In this document: positions 25,625-34,706 of the stretch, one piece after another
How positions within the stretch are numbered: position 1 is the first letter of the stretch
Layout of the letters: each line of letters begins with the position of its first letter
NCBI GenBank assembly: GCA_007130885.1
Contig: SLRQ01000024.1
Coordinates: 1-64,000 of the forward strand
Direction: 5' to 3'
DNA: 64,000 bases
From: Deltaproteobacteria bacterium
Lineage (GTDB): Bacteria > Myxococcota > Myxococcia > SLRQ01
Made by a program: the position numbers and the translations under genes
Notes under the pieces: generated by a model
Seen by the model: the letters and a program-made list of their open reading frames with translations, nothing else
The model's database searches: none
Told to the model about the DNA's origin: nothing

Positions 25625-27012
25625 CGGTGATTGCCTTGATGCTGACCGCCTCGGTCGCGATGCTTCCGGCCGATCTTCCCGAGCCGGAGGGGTTGCAACC
25701 GAATATTCGTTTCTGGGAGCGAATCTACGGAGAGTGGAGTAGCGGCCAGGTGGTCTTCCATGACCGTGAGCACCTGGGAGTCGTGTACGAGGTCTTCGAG
25801 TTGGGGGAGCTTCGTGTGCATCCGCAGCCGGGTGACCCCGCGAAACGGAGCGCTCGCCGCGAAGAGAGAAGGGATCTCATAGAACGGCGCAAGGAAGAAA
25901 TAGTTGCCGGATTGGAGTTGCTCTCCAAGCTGGAGCTGGAGGGCAACCTGCGGGCGGAGGCGCTGGATGATTCGGTCGCCGCGCTGTATCGGGCCGCGGT
26001 GACCGGTGGGATGCAAGAGTTCGAAGGCGCCCCGGATCGCCTTCGATGGCAGTACGGCTTGGCCGACCTCTCCTACCAGGGGCTTAAAAGATACGACAGG
26101 TATAGCAATATAGTAGCCGAGACTTTTCGCTCTCGCGGTGTGCCGGAGGAATTGCTGGCGTTGGCTTTCGTGGAGTCTTTGTTCGAGCCCAGCGCGGTTT
26201 CATGGGCGGGCGCTGCGGGGATGTTCCAGTTTATGCCGGCCACGGGACGCGAGTACGGTCTGCTTCGGGGTTCCGGCTTCGATATGAGACGGGATCCGGT
26301 ACTCGCGGCCGATGCCGCCGCCAGAATGCTGCGTCGAAACTACGAACGATTGGGCAATTGGCCGCTCGCTCTGACAGGCTACAACCATGGTCCCAACGGA
26401 GTGGCGCGCGCGGTGCGCGAGGTAGGGTCGAGGGACCTTATGGACCTCATCGAACGCTATGAGGCGCGGCGCTGGGGCTTTGCGTCGAAGAACTTCTACG
26501 CGCAAGTGATGGCGGCGCGCCGGGTCATGACCAGACGGCATGAATATTTTGGTGACTGGGTTCCGGCACCGCCGATCGAGATGTCCGGAGTGAAGCTAAA
26601 GGGCTCGCTTCCGGCTACCTCTCTGGTGCTGCGAGGCTGCTTGGATCGAGCTACGCTGCTCGATTACAATCCCGCCGTGTTCGAGTCGGCGCTGGACCAA
26701 GGACACAGATTGCCATCGGGTCTTGTGATCTGGGCGCCGTCGACCATGTCCGAGAACCTTGCTTCCTGCGCCACCGAGGCGCTTCGGGAGTCGATTGGGT
26801 CCATTTTGGCCCTTACAGAGTACAGGGTCGGGAGAGGCGATACCTTGAGTCATATTGCCCAAAGGCACATGGTGTCCGTGAAAGAGCTCATAGAGCTAAA
26901 CGGCCTATCCCAGGACGGGTTGATACGCGTAGGACAGGTTTTGAGGCTCCCTGAAAGATCCCCTGGAACGGGCAAGGCTCATCCGGTGACGGTAGGCACT
27001 CCAAGCGGCTGA
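25621..27012 (+). CDS. mltD: MltD-like lytic transglycosylase with LysM
   Basis: 463 residues starting at a GTG that overlaps the dacB stop. The N-terminus is hydrophobic (IALMLTASVAML), likely a secretion signal. The SLT domain spans about 145-290: catalytic Glu185 in FVESLFEPSAVSWAGAAGMFQFMPATG, then LALTGYNHGPNGVARAV. One LysM domain lies near 393-440 (YRVGRGDTLSHIAQRHMVSVKELIELNGL...IRVGQVLRLP). It cleaves glycan strands between MurNAc and GlcNAc. Coupling to the PBP4-type endopeptidase suggests the two enzymes cut peptides and glycans together during sacculus expansion or recycling. Confidence 0.92.
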   Translation: MTVIALMLTASVAMLPADLPEPEGLQPNIRFWERIYGEWSSGQVVFHDREHLGVVYEVFELGELRVHPQPGDPAKRSARREERRDLIERRKEEIVAGLELLSKLELEGNLRAEALDDSVAALYRAAVTGGMQEFEGAPDRLRWQYGLADLSYQGLKRYDRYSNIVAETFRSRGVPEELLALAFVESLFEPSAVSWAGAAGMFQFMPATGREYGLLRGSGFDMRRDPVLAADAAARMLRRNYERLGNWPLALTGYNHGPNGVARAVREVGSRDLMDLIERYEARRWGFASKNFYAQVMAARRVMTRRHEYFGDWVPAPPIEMSGVKLKGSLPATSLVLRGCLDRATLLDYNPAVFESALDQGHRLPSGLVIWAPSTMSENLASCATEALRESIGSILALTEYRVGRGDTLSHIAQRHMVSVKELIELNGLSQDGLIRVGQVLRLPERSPGTGKAHPVTVGTPSG

Positions 27013-27098
27013 ATCCTTCGGTGGTGGAAATAGCCTTTTGTTGGAGTGATTCGCTTGCTAGATTGATCCGGTGAGCAATTGAAGCTCGCGCTTTTCCG

Positions 27099-28571
27099 AT
27101 GGAGACCGCTGCTAATCCTCGCCCCGGTTGGCGACCTACCTCGTCGGTGCGGTTCAAGCTGGCCTTGTTCGCTTCGATAGTGGTTCTGGCGGCGGGCGGT
27201 GTTCCCTCGACCTTCACAATCGTCAGTGCTCACCGCGAGAGCAGGGCAAGTGTTGATTCGCAGTTGGAACAGTTGGCGAAGCTGGTTGCAACCGGTGGAG
27301 TATTCGCTGATGGCGGCGGCGGCATAGACGGTAGGGCGCTGCGGGCATTTGTCAATAACGCCGCCGCAATGCGGCTGCCGGTTGCATACGTCTTGGTAGA
27401 GGACGACGAAGGTGCTATCGATGAGTCTTTGTCGGCCGTGAACATCGATATACTCCGGGAGCTGTCGCCGGGACTTGCAAGAGACTGGGCTCAAGACGGC
27501 CGAGAAGTAGAAGTGCTGCGGACCTTGACCGGTGGAGGCCAAATCCATCCGAGTCATCGCTATCTGGTTATGTCTCTTCGAGATGTTTCGGGTACGCCGC
27601 TCGGCGCTCTCCGAGTAGGCATGTCGACGGTGGAGGCTGACCGGCGGACTCGTCACGCGGCGCTATCGAGCGCGGCAATCGTGGGTTGTTTCTTGGTCGG
27701 GGCCTTGTTCATCGTGACCGGAGCCGCCCGTCGCCTGGTGCGCCCCGTGCAACGGCTGACCTCCGCCATGACAAAGGTGGCGGGGGGCGATCTCGACCAG
27801 AAGCTGGCGCCCTCTTCGAATGACGAGATCGGGCAGCTCACCGCCACATTCAATGAAATGGCGGATGGGTTGCGCCAGCGCGAGCGACTGAGAGCGACCT
27901 TGGGTCGCTACGTATCTCACGAGATCGCCGAGCGACTTCTCTCCGAAGCCGACGATCTAGATCTTCGCGGCGAAATTCGAACGGTATCAGTGCTCTTTCT
28001 CGATATGCGGTCTTTTACTTCCTTGGCGGAGAAGCTCTCGCCAAGAGATGTCGTGGATCTGCTGAACGCTTACTTCGATATTATCGTCTCACGAGTTCTT
28101 TCTCACGAAGGGATAATAAACAAGTTCATCGGTGACGCCATCATGGCGGTTTGGGGGGCTCCTGGGGTCAACGAGGATGCGGCTTGGTCGGCGGTGAAGG
28201 CCGCGTGGGACATCCAAAGAGGCGTGGAACTCTTCAACGCCGAGCGCATGGCCAAGGGACAAGACATAATTTCAGTCGGAATAGGAATTAATACCGGTCA
28301 GGCGATAGCGGGAAATGTGGGCACCGCGCAGCGTCTCGAGTACACTGTGGTTGGGGACGAGGTGAACTTGGCACAGCGTTTGGAGAGCCTTGCAAAGCCC
28401 GGGCAGATTTTGATTAGCGAGGCTACTTACGAGCGTATGGGCGAACGGATACAGGCGAATAGGATGGAACCGGTAAGAGTCAAGGGCCGCAAGATGCCTG
28501 TTACGATATATGAGGTGGTAGGTGTCGCCTCCGGCGTTTTCGATGACGCTTCTTCACGGGCAGCGAGGTGA
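27099..28571 (+). CDS. Membrane class III adenylate/guanylate cyclase with HAMP domain
   Basis: 490 residues: membrane helix at about 20-38, periplasmic sensor (45-185), second helix (188-208), HAMP (210-262, LVRPVQRLTSAMTKVAGGDLDQKL), a short linker LGRYVSHEIAERLL, then the catalytic domain (295-480). The two metal-binding Asp are in FLDMRSF (D302) and FIGDAIMAVWG (D346); N423 and R427 (VNLAQRLES) are the transition-state pair, and K342 fits adenine selection, so it should make cAMP. No cyclic-nucleotide-binding protein is nearby. It is 86 bp downstream of the transglycosylase gene. Confidence 0.9.
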   Translation: METAANPRPGWRPTSSVRFKLALFASIVVLAAGGVPSTFTIVSAHRESRASVDSQLEQLAKLVATGGVFADGGGGIDGRALRAFVNNAAAMRLPVAYVLVEDDEGAIDESLSAVNIDILRELSPGLARDWAQDGREVEVLRTLTGGGQIHPSHRYLVMSLRDVSGTPLGALRVGMSTVEADRRTRHAALSSAAIVGCFLVGALFIVTGAARRLVRPVQRLTSAMTKVAGGDLDQKLAPSSNDEIGQLTATFNEMADGLRQRERLRATLGRYVSHEIAERLLSEADDLDLRGEIRTVSVLFLDMRSFTSLAEKLSPRDVVDLLNAYFDIIVSRVLSHEGIINKFIGDAIMAVWGAPGVNEDAAWSAVKAAWDIQRGVELFNAERMAKGQDIISVGIGINTGQAIAGNVGTAQRLEYTVVGDEVNLAQRLESLAKPGQILISEATYERMGERIQANRMEPVRVKGRKMPVTIYEVVGVASGVFDDASSRAAR

Positions 28572-28575
28572 ATGC

Positions 28576-29628
28576 ATGAAAGCGATTAGCTTATCTCCGT
28601 CAAAGAAGACGCCTGTCGTGCGCAATAATTCGGGGTGTTTTGTTTTTCGTAAGTCGCTCCTGATGCCGTTGATGCTCATTGTTAGTTTGGTTTTGGGCTG
28701 TCCGGATGAAGATGTCTCCGGCAGGGAGATGACTATTTTCGTCGAAGCGGACACGGAGAGCCTTCAGGAACGAGAGTTGCAGGTCGCGAAACGCATGGAG
28801 GAAATAGAAGCGGAGCGCGTGAGATTGATTCAGGAGAGGCAAGCACTGCTCGAGAGGATGGAGGGCGGAGATGATCTCACCCGGCTCGTGGCCGAACAGC
28901 GCCGCTTGCTGGAAGAGGAAGAGCAGCTAAGGCGGCGTGAGGTGGTGGCGCATTTGGAGCAAAGCGCGCTAACCGAGGAGATTTCGTCCATAGTGGAGGC
29001 GGCCGCTTCGGGGGTTTTGGCGTCCGCGGCTGAACGAGCGGAGTCCGACGACTCGGAGAACGAGGAGACGGCGTCGAGGGCGGCCGAGGTGTCTCGACGT
29101 GAGGCCGGCATGGCTGCTCGGGAGGCTCAACTAGCGGAGCGAGAGAGAGCAATCGCCGAGCGCGAGGCCGGGCTTGCAAAAATGGAAGCCGGAGTCCTGC
29201 GCCATGCCGCTTCCGCGGCCTCTTCGGCCGAAGCGGGCGAGCGTGTTTCATCTTCGGAAGTCGATGCGGCCCACAGGCAAGCAAGGAGAGCCATGCATAG
29301 CCGGGGGATCCTCATGGCGGACTTGCCGCCCGATGTCGCTGCTCTCGATCGTCGTGTCGTCAATCTATCTAGGAGCGGCCGCTTGGAGGAAGCGCTGGAT
29401 GCGGCCGAGTCATTCGGGGAGGCGGTGGAAGCCATCGAAATCGATGAAGCATTCGTGCAGTCGAAGATGCCGCGCCTTGCTCGTGCCCGAGGAAGCAAGG
29501 AGCTCTCACGGGAACAAGTTCGTGAGGTCGACGATCTTCTCGCGGAGGCTACCAGCGCTTTCATTGACGGCAGATACTCCGATGCGAACGCCAGTCTGAA
29601 CGGTATCTCGGCGATTCTCTCCGATTGA
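28576..29628 (+). CDS. Coiled-coil lipoprotein, unknown function
   Basis: 350 residues from ATG 28576 (AGGTG about 6 nt upstream), 4 bp after the cyclase stop. Lipobox LVLGC near residue 45, so a long N-region is predicted; an ATG at residue 30 (MPLMLIVSLVLGC) would give a shorter signal. The mature protein is dominated by heptad-rich coiled coil: about 60-130 (LQERELQVAKRMEEIEAERV..) and 190-225, where Ala/Glu/Arg repeats of 7 residues recur (REAGMAAREAQLAERERAIA). A C-terminal helical domain (250-350) is less repetitive (LDRRVVNLSRSGRLEEALDAAESF, TPR-like). Looks like a periplasmic spacer or tether. Not recognised as a known family. Confidence 0.78.
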   Translation: MKAISLSPSKKTPVVRNNSGCFVFRKSLLMPLMLIVSLVLGCPDEDVSGREMTIFVEADTESLQERELQVAKRMEEIEAERVRLIQERQALLERMEGGDDLTRLVAEQRRLLEEEEQLRRREVVAHLEQSALTEEISSIVEAAASGVLASAAERAESDDSENEETASRAAEVSRREAGMAAREAQLAERERAIAEREAGLAKMEAGVLRHAASAASSAEAGERVSSSEVDAAHRQARRAMHSRGILMADLPPDVAALDRRVVNLSRSGRLEEALDAAESFGEAVEAIEIDEAFVQSKMPRLARARGSKELSREQVREVDDLLAEATSAFIDGRYSDANASLNGISAILSD

Positions 29629-29771
29629 CGCCGTCGCTGGGTGGTCCTCCAACGTGGTGCGGTGACAAAATGCACTGCGCAAAATGTCGTCCGATGTTGT
29701 ATCCTTGGCAATTGATCATGATGCCGGTGTGAAGCCATGCCGGATTGTCGTTTGTTTGGGAGATGCCGATT

Positions 29772-31046
29772 ATGCGCTTCTGCTTAGTCGTCCGAGCCGT
29801 GATGATGGCGTGGGTGGGCTTACGGTTGCTTCTGCCGGCAATCGCTTCTTCCGACGAAGAGATCGTGGCACTGTATCCTCTTCGAGGATTGGGCGTCGAA
29901 GATGAAACAGTGGCCAACCTCCAGAGCATTGTCTATCACGAGCTGGACCGAGTTCCCGGTATGCGCGTGGTTGAGCTAGAGCGAGTTCGCGAGTTCATCC
30001 AGATGGAGGAGATTGATTGCAGGGGTAAGGATGCTTGTCTCGGCGAGCTTGCCCGGGAGTTGGACGCGGGAGTGGTTCTTTACGGTGTTGTTGGAGGGAT
30101 TGGAGATTCCTATACGATTGCCCTCAAGGCAGTGGATGCGCGGACGGATTCGATCCGTTCGCGTGTGGAGCTGAGGGTCGGCGGTGCCCGTGAGGTACTG
30201 ATCGATAGCATACGCGCCGGCGCGTATAAGCTTCTGCGTCCCGATTTGTATGCGGGCAGCTTGGAACTGGATCTCCCGGTGGAGGGGGCCGAGGTCTATG
30301 TTGATGGTCGGCTCGTGGGTATTACGCCACTGACTGAGCCCGTAGCGGGGCTCGAGCCGGGCCAGCGGGCGCTCAAGATCGTCAAGACCGGCTTTACCGA
30401 CTTCGACCGTTTCATCGAAGTTCGATTTCAAAGAACCTCCGTTGTAAGTATTGATCTCGATCGAAGCGCGGTATCGGGAGTCATCTACGAGGAAGCACAA
30501 CCGGAAGAAGAAATAGTTCGTGATGATTCTCATCGAGAGGAGCCTGTGGAAAAGGTAGCAGGCGATATCGAATCAATAGAGGAAACGGACGATATCGAAC
30601 TCTCGGAGAGCGATGTCGTGATAGCCCAAGTCGCTATTGATGACCCCATCGAGACCATGCCCTCGATCGACATGGAGCGAAAGGCCGGCGCGTTACGGGT
30701 CGGAGCTCATGCTCTATTGGCCGGCGGTGGAGCCGCCCTAGCGGCAGGGGGTTATTTTGGACTGTCGGCTAGAGGGCAAGAGAATAGCCTGTCCAGCAAG
30801 TTTGACCGGCAGCAGGGCCCCCTTCTTGGAGATATTGACGCCTGGAACAAGGCGCATGACACGGCGGAAGTCGCCAACATGCTTTACGTGGCCGGTGGAG
30901 CCGTGACTCTTGCGGGTATTGTTCTTCTAGCGGTTGATATCATGCGCGTCGATGATGCAGTACGGAGTTCTTCAGAGCTGAGCCTCGTCTCTGAAAGGAC
31001 ATGTCTTGGCGGGGGAATGAGGATCGAAGTGCTTTTTCGCTGGTAA
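29772..31046 (+). CDS. PEGA-domain envelope protein
   Basis: 424 residues from ATG 29772 (GGGAG 9 nt upstream; a TTG at 29745 is the first in-frame start). A signal peptide ends near AIASS. Residues about 25-160 form a domain with the DUF/TolB-N-like pattern (VALYPLRGLGVEDETVANLQSIVYHELDRVPGMRVVELERV...ELARELDAGVVLYGVVGGIGDSYTIALKAVDA), as in proteins that assemble a summed stress or CsgG-like score. A PEGA domain follows (GSLELDLPVEGAEVYVDGRLVGITPL). After an acidic linker two hydrophobic helices (LLAGGGAALAAGGYF; VAGGAVTLAGIVLLAV) are found. The C-terminal residue is an aromatic Trp after alternating hydrophobics, reminiscent of outer-membrane barrel ends, but no full barrel is visible. Confidence 0.75.
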   Translation: MRFCLVVRAVMMAWVGLRLLLPAIASSDEEIVALYPLRGLGVEDETVANLQSIVYHELDRVPGMRVVELERVREFIQMEEIDCRGKDACLGELARELDAGVVLYGVVGGIGDSYTIALKAVDARTDSIRSRVELRVGGAREVLIDSIRAGAYKLLRPDLYAGSLELDLPVEGAEVYVDGRLVGITPLTEPVAGLEPGQRALKIVKTGFTDFDRFIEVRFQRTSVVSIDLDRSAVSGVIYEEAQPEEEIVRDDSHREEPVEKVAGDIESIEETDDIELSESDVVIAQVAIDDPIETMPSIDMERKAGALRVGAHALLAGGGAALAAGGYFGLSARGQENSLSSKFDRQQGPLLGDIDAWNKAHDTAEVANMLYVAGGAVTLAGIVLLAVDIMRVDDAVRSSSELSLVSERTCLGGGMRIEVLFRW

Positions 31047-31078
31047 CCGTCTACAGGGCCCAGGCAGAGAGGGAGAAG

Positions 31079-31945
31079 ATGCGCGAGAGGGGACGCAGGA
31101 GCGGTCTCGGTTTTGAAAAAGCAGCCACGATAGTTGCTCTTCTGGTCGTAGGGTGCCAAGTGAGCCCTACATTCGAGGGCCAAGAGGTAAATTGTGAGAC
31201 GGACGTCGATTGCGCGGGCCTGCCGGGAGGCACATTCACATGCGAGGAGGAGGCCGGGTTGTGTGTTCGTGTCATAGAGGCCAACAATGATGCGGATGAG
31301 GACGAGCCGGCGATCGTACAGTTTGACGTTGAGCCGCTTCACGCTCGACCGGGGAAAACGAACGTTCTCGTGGAGTGGCGGGTTGAGGATGTTGCCGCAG
31401 TGACCCTGGAAGTCGATCCTGCTTCAACGGTCTCCCCGGAAGATCTCGACGAATGTACGCGCATCGACGAGGCAGGGGAAGGAAATTGCAGGCTCCTGAT
31501 CAGTGGAGAAAAAGGCGTCTCAGTAGTTCTAACGCTATGGGCGCACGGAGACACAGAAGGTGTTTCAATCTCAAAGGCGCAAACGATGAGTTTCGGTGAC
31601 CCGCCAAAAGCGTCGTTTACCGCGGTGGGCCTCGAAGAGGGGGAGAGCGTTTTGCCGGCGGCCGGAGATGATGTAAAGCTGGAGTGGGTGGCTGCCGATG
31701 CCGGATGGATTCGCATTAGAAACACTGAAACCGACGAGATTGTTCTTTATGCCGGTGACGAAGAAGAAGGCGTCTGCCTCAATACCGGCTTCTATGAGAA
31801 GACCTGTGATCCGCGGGGTGACGTTCATGTGGTGCGTGAGGTTGGTGTAAGCACCAATTGGATCTTCACGGCCGGCAACAACTACGGCCAAACCACGAGG
31901 ATGGATGGTGTCGAGGTAGCCGATGATTGGGAACTCCGCCCCTAA
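31079..31945 (+). CDS. Cysteine-rich lipoprotein, unknown function
   Basis: 288 residues from ATG 31079, with GGGAG just upstream. Lipobox LLVVGC. Directly after it comes a compact Cys-rich module (CETDVDCAGLPGG..CEEEAGLCV), the pattern often seen in myxobacterial surface lipoproteins. Two Ig-like beta domains seem to follow: one about 75-170 (PGKTNVLVEWRVEDVAAVTLEVDP) and one about 185-280 (AAGDDVKLEWVAADAGWIRIRNTETDEIV..NWIFTAGNNYG). The repeated 'W..ad.a..i.i' phrase suggests tandem copies of one domain. Family not recognised. It overlaps nothing and sits 32 bp after the PEGA gene. Confidence 0.72.
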   Translation: MRERGRRSGLGFEKAATIVALLVVGCQVSPTFEGQEVNCETDVDCAGLPGGTFTCEEEAGLCVRVIEANNDADEDEPAIVQFDVEPLHARPGKTNVLVEWRVEDVAAVTLEVDPASTVSPEDLDECTRIDEAGEGNCRLLISGEKGVSVVLTLWAHGDTEGVSISKAQTMSFGDPPKASFTAVGLEEGESVLPAAGDDVKLEWVAADAGWIRIRNTETDEIVLYAGDEEEGVCLNTGFYEKTCDPRGDVHVVREVGVSTNWIFTAGNNYGQTTRMDGVEVADDWELRP

Positions 31946-31965
31946 GAGTGGAAAGGGAGAGACCG

Positions 31966-33915
31966 GTGAAGATTATTTCAACGGCGTTGTTCGTGGTGGT
32001 GATAACGATTCTAGCTTGTGGCGTCATCGCGGAGGAAGATTATCTGCCTTCCAGGGAGCTTTCTTCCATCGAAGCGGGACCAGTGTATTACTGCACGGAG
32101 GAGACGGCTCTAATCTCCGAAGTAACCGCCACAATTATGGACTCGAATGGAGAAGCTCTTCCCGATGTTCACGTGGCTCTCTCGACGGGCAGTGACATCG
32201 TGATGTTCCATGAACAAGAATTGCTAACCGATTCCCAAGGAAAAGCTGTCTTTACGGTTGTTTCGAGGCATGCCGAGGAAGCTGTCATCTCGGCGCTGGC
32301 AAGCAACAGTAAGCCGGTGGTGATGGGAGAAGCGGTGAAGCTGGAGGCAAAGGCACATCTCGTGTTCGATGTTTCCTTGCGATTAGAGGAGATGGAGGAT
32401 CCTCGATACTCTCCTGGAAAAGGATTGTTTTCTTTCTTGTTGAGCCTTACAGATGATGTTGGAGCCGTGGAAGGCGCGATAATTGAGTATCGGACGGAGG
32501 TGAGCGATGTTGTGGTGGATCCGGTTGAGATTATCACCGATACATCCGGCCAGGCTGAGGTCGATATTGCGGCGACGACGAGCGGGTTCTTCGATCTCGA
32601 GTTCATTCTCCAAGGTTTGGAGACGCCGCTCGTGGTGGAGGCTCCCCTTCTTGGACCTCCGGTTTCCGGAGAAATCATCGAGGCCATGTCTTTTCCGGAG
32701 ATCCATAATCCCCGCGTGGGAGTCATGGGAGTTCGTGTTTCCGAATCCGAGCCCCGTATTCTAGGTGAGCTGAAGGACTCGGTGGCGGTGGATCTTTCGG
32801 TGGAGAATCCTGAATTCGTGCTTCATCTTCCGTTCCAGCCGCCTGTTGAGTGGCTCAAGGAGATTGACGGTGGTGTGCTCTTGGGTCATTTCCGGTTGGC
32901 TCTGTACAACGACGATAACAGAAATGGACGCTGGGATGAGGAGGAGTATATTATTGCATCCAGCGGTGCCCTAGGAAACTTGGTCTTTGTGATGCCGGAT
33001 GGTTCGGAGGAACATGAGCGGGAGGGGTGGCAATTCTTAGAGGACATAGAGCAAGAAGCCGAGTTTCTTCCTCGTAAGCCGACTGCTTCCTCGCAGACCT
33101 TGAGGATCACCACTGCGCCGGTACGGGAGCCGGAGCTGACAGGATACCTGGACTACTCAACGAACGAACAAATGCGCGTGAGGTTCTCTGCTGTGGATGC
33201 GGCCGCTGTTATCTTGGCGGTTGAGGAGGGAAGAGATTTCTGGTCGCTGCTGGTTGATGAGGAACACTCTTTTCCGCTTCTCGACGAGCCGGTGGAAGAC
33301 GGCTCTTTTTCCGGGTACGCCACCGATCCGGTCGATGTGCTGGATTCGGATACCTTGCAAAGCTGGAGCATGACCCAGGAAATGGGTCCGAGCTTTGACA
33401 TTGAACAGTTGCTTATTTTACCTGTGCTTTATGAAGATACAGAAGAATACGAAGGACTCGAGAAAAAGGAGCAAATTGCAGGCTCATTACGACCACCATA
33501 CGGCGCGCAATGGCATATTTCCTACATCCTGGATTATCCAAGCATCTTCGGTCTGTTCTCGCCGGACAAGCTTTGGATGCACGCTGGTTGGAATTGGTGG
33601 GGCGTGCCGGTGGAGCATGGGATTGAGCGGGTGATTGAGAACTTGCCGGGGTTTCCAACGCTTCAATTGGATGGTGAGGTGCCGATCGATCTAGCGGGGA
33701 TTAGCTTCGATGTCCGGGCACCGGATGCCGGTGACAACGAGCCGCCCAAGGCAAATGGCCGTTTCGCATCGGGTGGGGAGCCAAGCCTCGTGGACATTAC
33801 GGCTTGCACGGGTTGCGCCCGGATCGCGGAAGGTGATGTCTTGCGTGTAACGCAGGTCTATTCAGGGGCGGTGTTCGTCGACTGGTCAGAGCCTCTTACC
33901 GTCGGTCTGTATTGA
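31966..33915 (+). CDS. Large Ig-like-domain lipoprotein, unknown function
   Basis: 649 residues. GTG 31966 chosen because GGGAG is 8 nt upstream and it gives the signal VKIISTALFVVVITILACG; an ATG at 31927 lies inside the previous gene. An invasin/Big-like beta domain (about 45-130: ATIMDSNGEALPDVHVALSTGSDIV..TDSQGKAVFTVVS) is followed by a second one (GAIIEYRTEV..TDTSGQAEVDI). Near residue 325 DDNRNGRWDEEE resembles a thrombospondin-3/EF-hand Ca-binding loop. The C-terminal half is unassigned and ends in a Cys pair (ACTGC). Probably surface-exposed. Last gene of the co-directional block; it converges on the tonB gene with 14 bp between. Confidence 0.72.
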   Translation: MKIISTALFVVVITILACGVIAEEDYLPSRELSSIEAGPVYYCTEETALISEVTATIMDSNGEALPDVHVALSTGSDIVMFHEQELLTDSQGKAVFTVVSRHAEEAVISALASNSKPVVMGEAVKLEAKAHLVFDVSLRLEEMEDPRYSPGKGLFSFLLSLTDDVGAVEGAIIEYRTEVSDVVVDPVEIITDTSGQAEVDIAATTSGFFDLEFILQGLETPLVVEAPLLGPPVSGEIIEAMSFPEIHNPRVGVMGVRVSESEPRILGELKDSVAVDLSVENPEFVLHLPFQPPVEWLKEIDGGVLLGHFRLALYNDDNRNGRWDEEEYIIASSGALGNLVFVMPDGSEEHEREGWQFLEDIEQEAEFLPRKPTASSQTLRITTAPVREPELTGYLDYSTNEQMRVRFSAVDAAAVILAVEEGRDFWSLLVDEEHSFPLLDEPVEDGSFSGYATDPVDVLDSDTLQSWSMTQEMGPSFDIEQLLILPVLYEDTEEYEGLEKKEQIAGSLRPPYGAQWHISYILDYPSIFGLFSPDKLWMHAGWNWWGVPVEHGIERVIENLPGFPTLQLDGEVPIDLAGISFDVRAPDAGDNEPPKANGRFASGGEPSLVDITACTGCARIAEGDVLRVTQVYSGAVFVDWSEPLTVGLY

Positions 33916-33929
33916 AGCTGGCAATCAGC

Positions 33930-34706
33930 TCACTCGAGCGTGAAGCGTATCGGAACCGGGAGCTCCAAGGCTTCGCCATCGAAGCTTTTCGGCGCGGCCG
34001 AAAACGGGGCGGCCGCCTTCGTCATTCGCAAGGCCTCCCTATCGAGGACCTCATGCCCCGATGAGGAGTCGAGGGTCGGCCGGCCGTGGAGCTTGCCGCT
34101 CGGCAGTACCTTTAGGCGAACCACTACCGTTCCCTCCAGGCCCATGCGGCGAGCCATCAAGGGGTAGCGTCTTTCGGCAGCGATCACCTCGCTAAGCTCA
34201 CGGGCATAGCTCTTTAGATTCGGCATGTTGGTGGCATCGGCCACGAGTGGGGCGCCAGGCGCTTGGCCGGCCTGGTCGCGCGCATCGGTGGTCGTGAGGT
34301 CGGCTAGGTGCTGCTTTGGCGCGTCCGGCATTTCCGTCGCCTCGTTTTCCGCGAGGCTTTGCTCATCCGTGGCATCGAGAGCGGCGGGTTCAGCCGGATG
34401 CTCCTCGGCGGTGTGCCGGACAAGCGTGGATTCGTCCGGGGCTTGGCAAGGTTCAATGACCTTCCGTGGCCGGGGCTCTTTTCTTCTTTGCTCGGGCGGT
34501 GTTTCTTGCCGGGAACGCTCGGCCTGCCGCTCAAGGGAAGGCGCGGGTTCCGGAGCTTCCGAGAAGGCAAGGCTCACTTTCTCGGTGGATGGCGCGCTGC
34601 CCGCGCCGGCCACGGGTTCCAAAGGAATGTGTGCCACCGCCAGGTGGCTCGATACGGCCACCGCGGACGGCAAGAGCCAGGATTTTAGCGATTTGCCAAA
34701 GCTCAT
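33930..34706 (-). CDS. tonB: TonB-family energy transducer
   Basis: 258 residues. A weak N-terminal hydrophobic segment (WLLPSAVAVSSHLAVAHI) is followed by a long Pro/Glu/Arg spacer (45-170) and a C-terminal TonB domain (about 175-258: YPLMARRMGLEGTVVVRLKVLPSGKLHGRPTL, then LDREALRMTKAAAPFSAAP). This protein would link inner-membrane proton flow to an outer-membrane partner. Its ATG overlaps the exbD stop by 4 bp, completing an ExbB-ExbD-TonB set. No TonB-dependent receptor gene is in the window, so the client is unknown. Confidence 0.9.
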   Translation of the reverse strand: MSFGKSLKSWLLPSAVAVSSHLAVAHIPLEPVAGAGSAPSTEKVSLAFSEAPEPAPSLERQAERSRQETPPEQRRKEPRPRKVIEPCQAPDESTLVRHTAEEHPAEPAALDATDEQSLAENEATEMPDAPKQHLADLTTTDARDQAGQAPGAPLVADATNMPNLKSYARELSEVIAAERRYPLMARRMGLEGTVVVRLKVLPSGKLHGRPTLDSSSGHEVLDREALRMTKAAAPFSAAPKSFDGEALELPVPIRFTLE

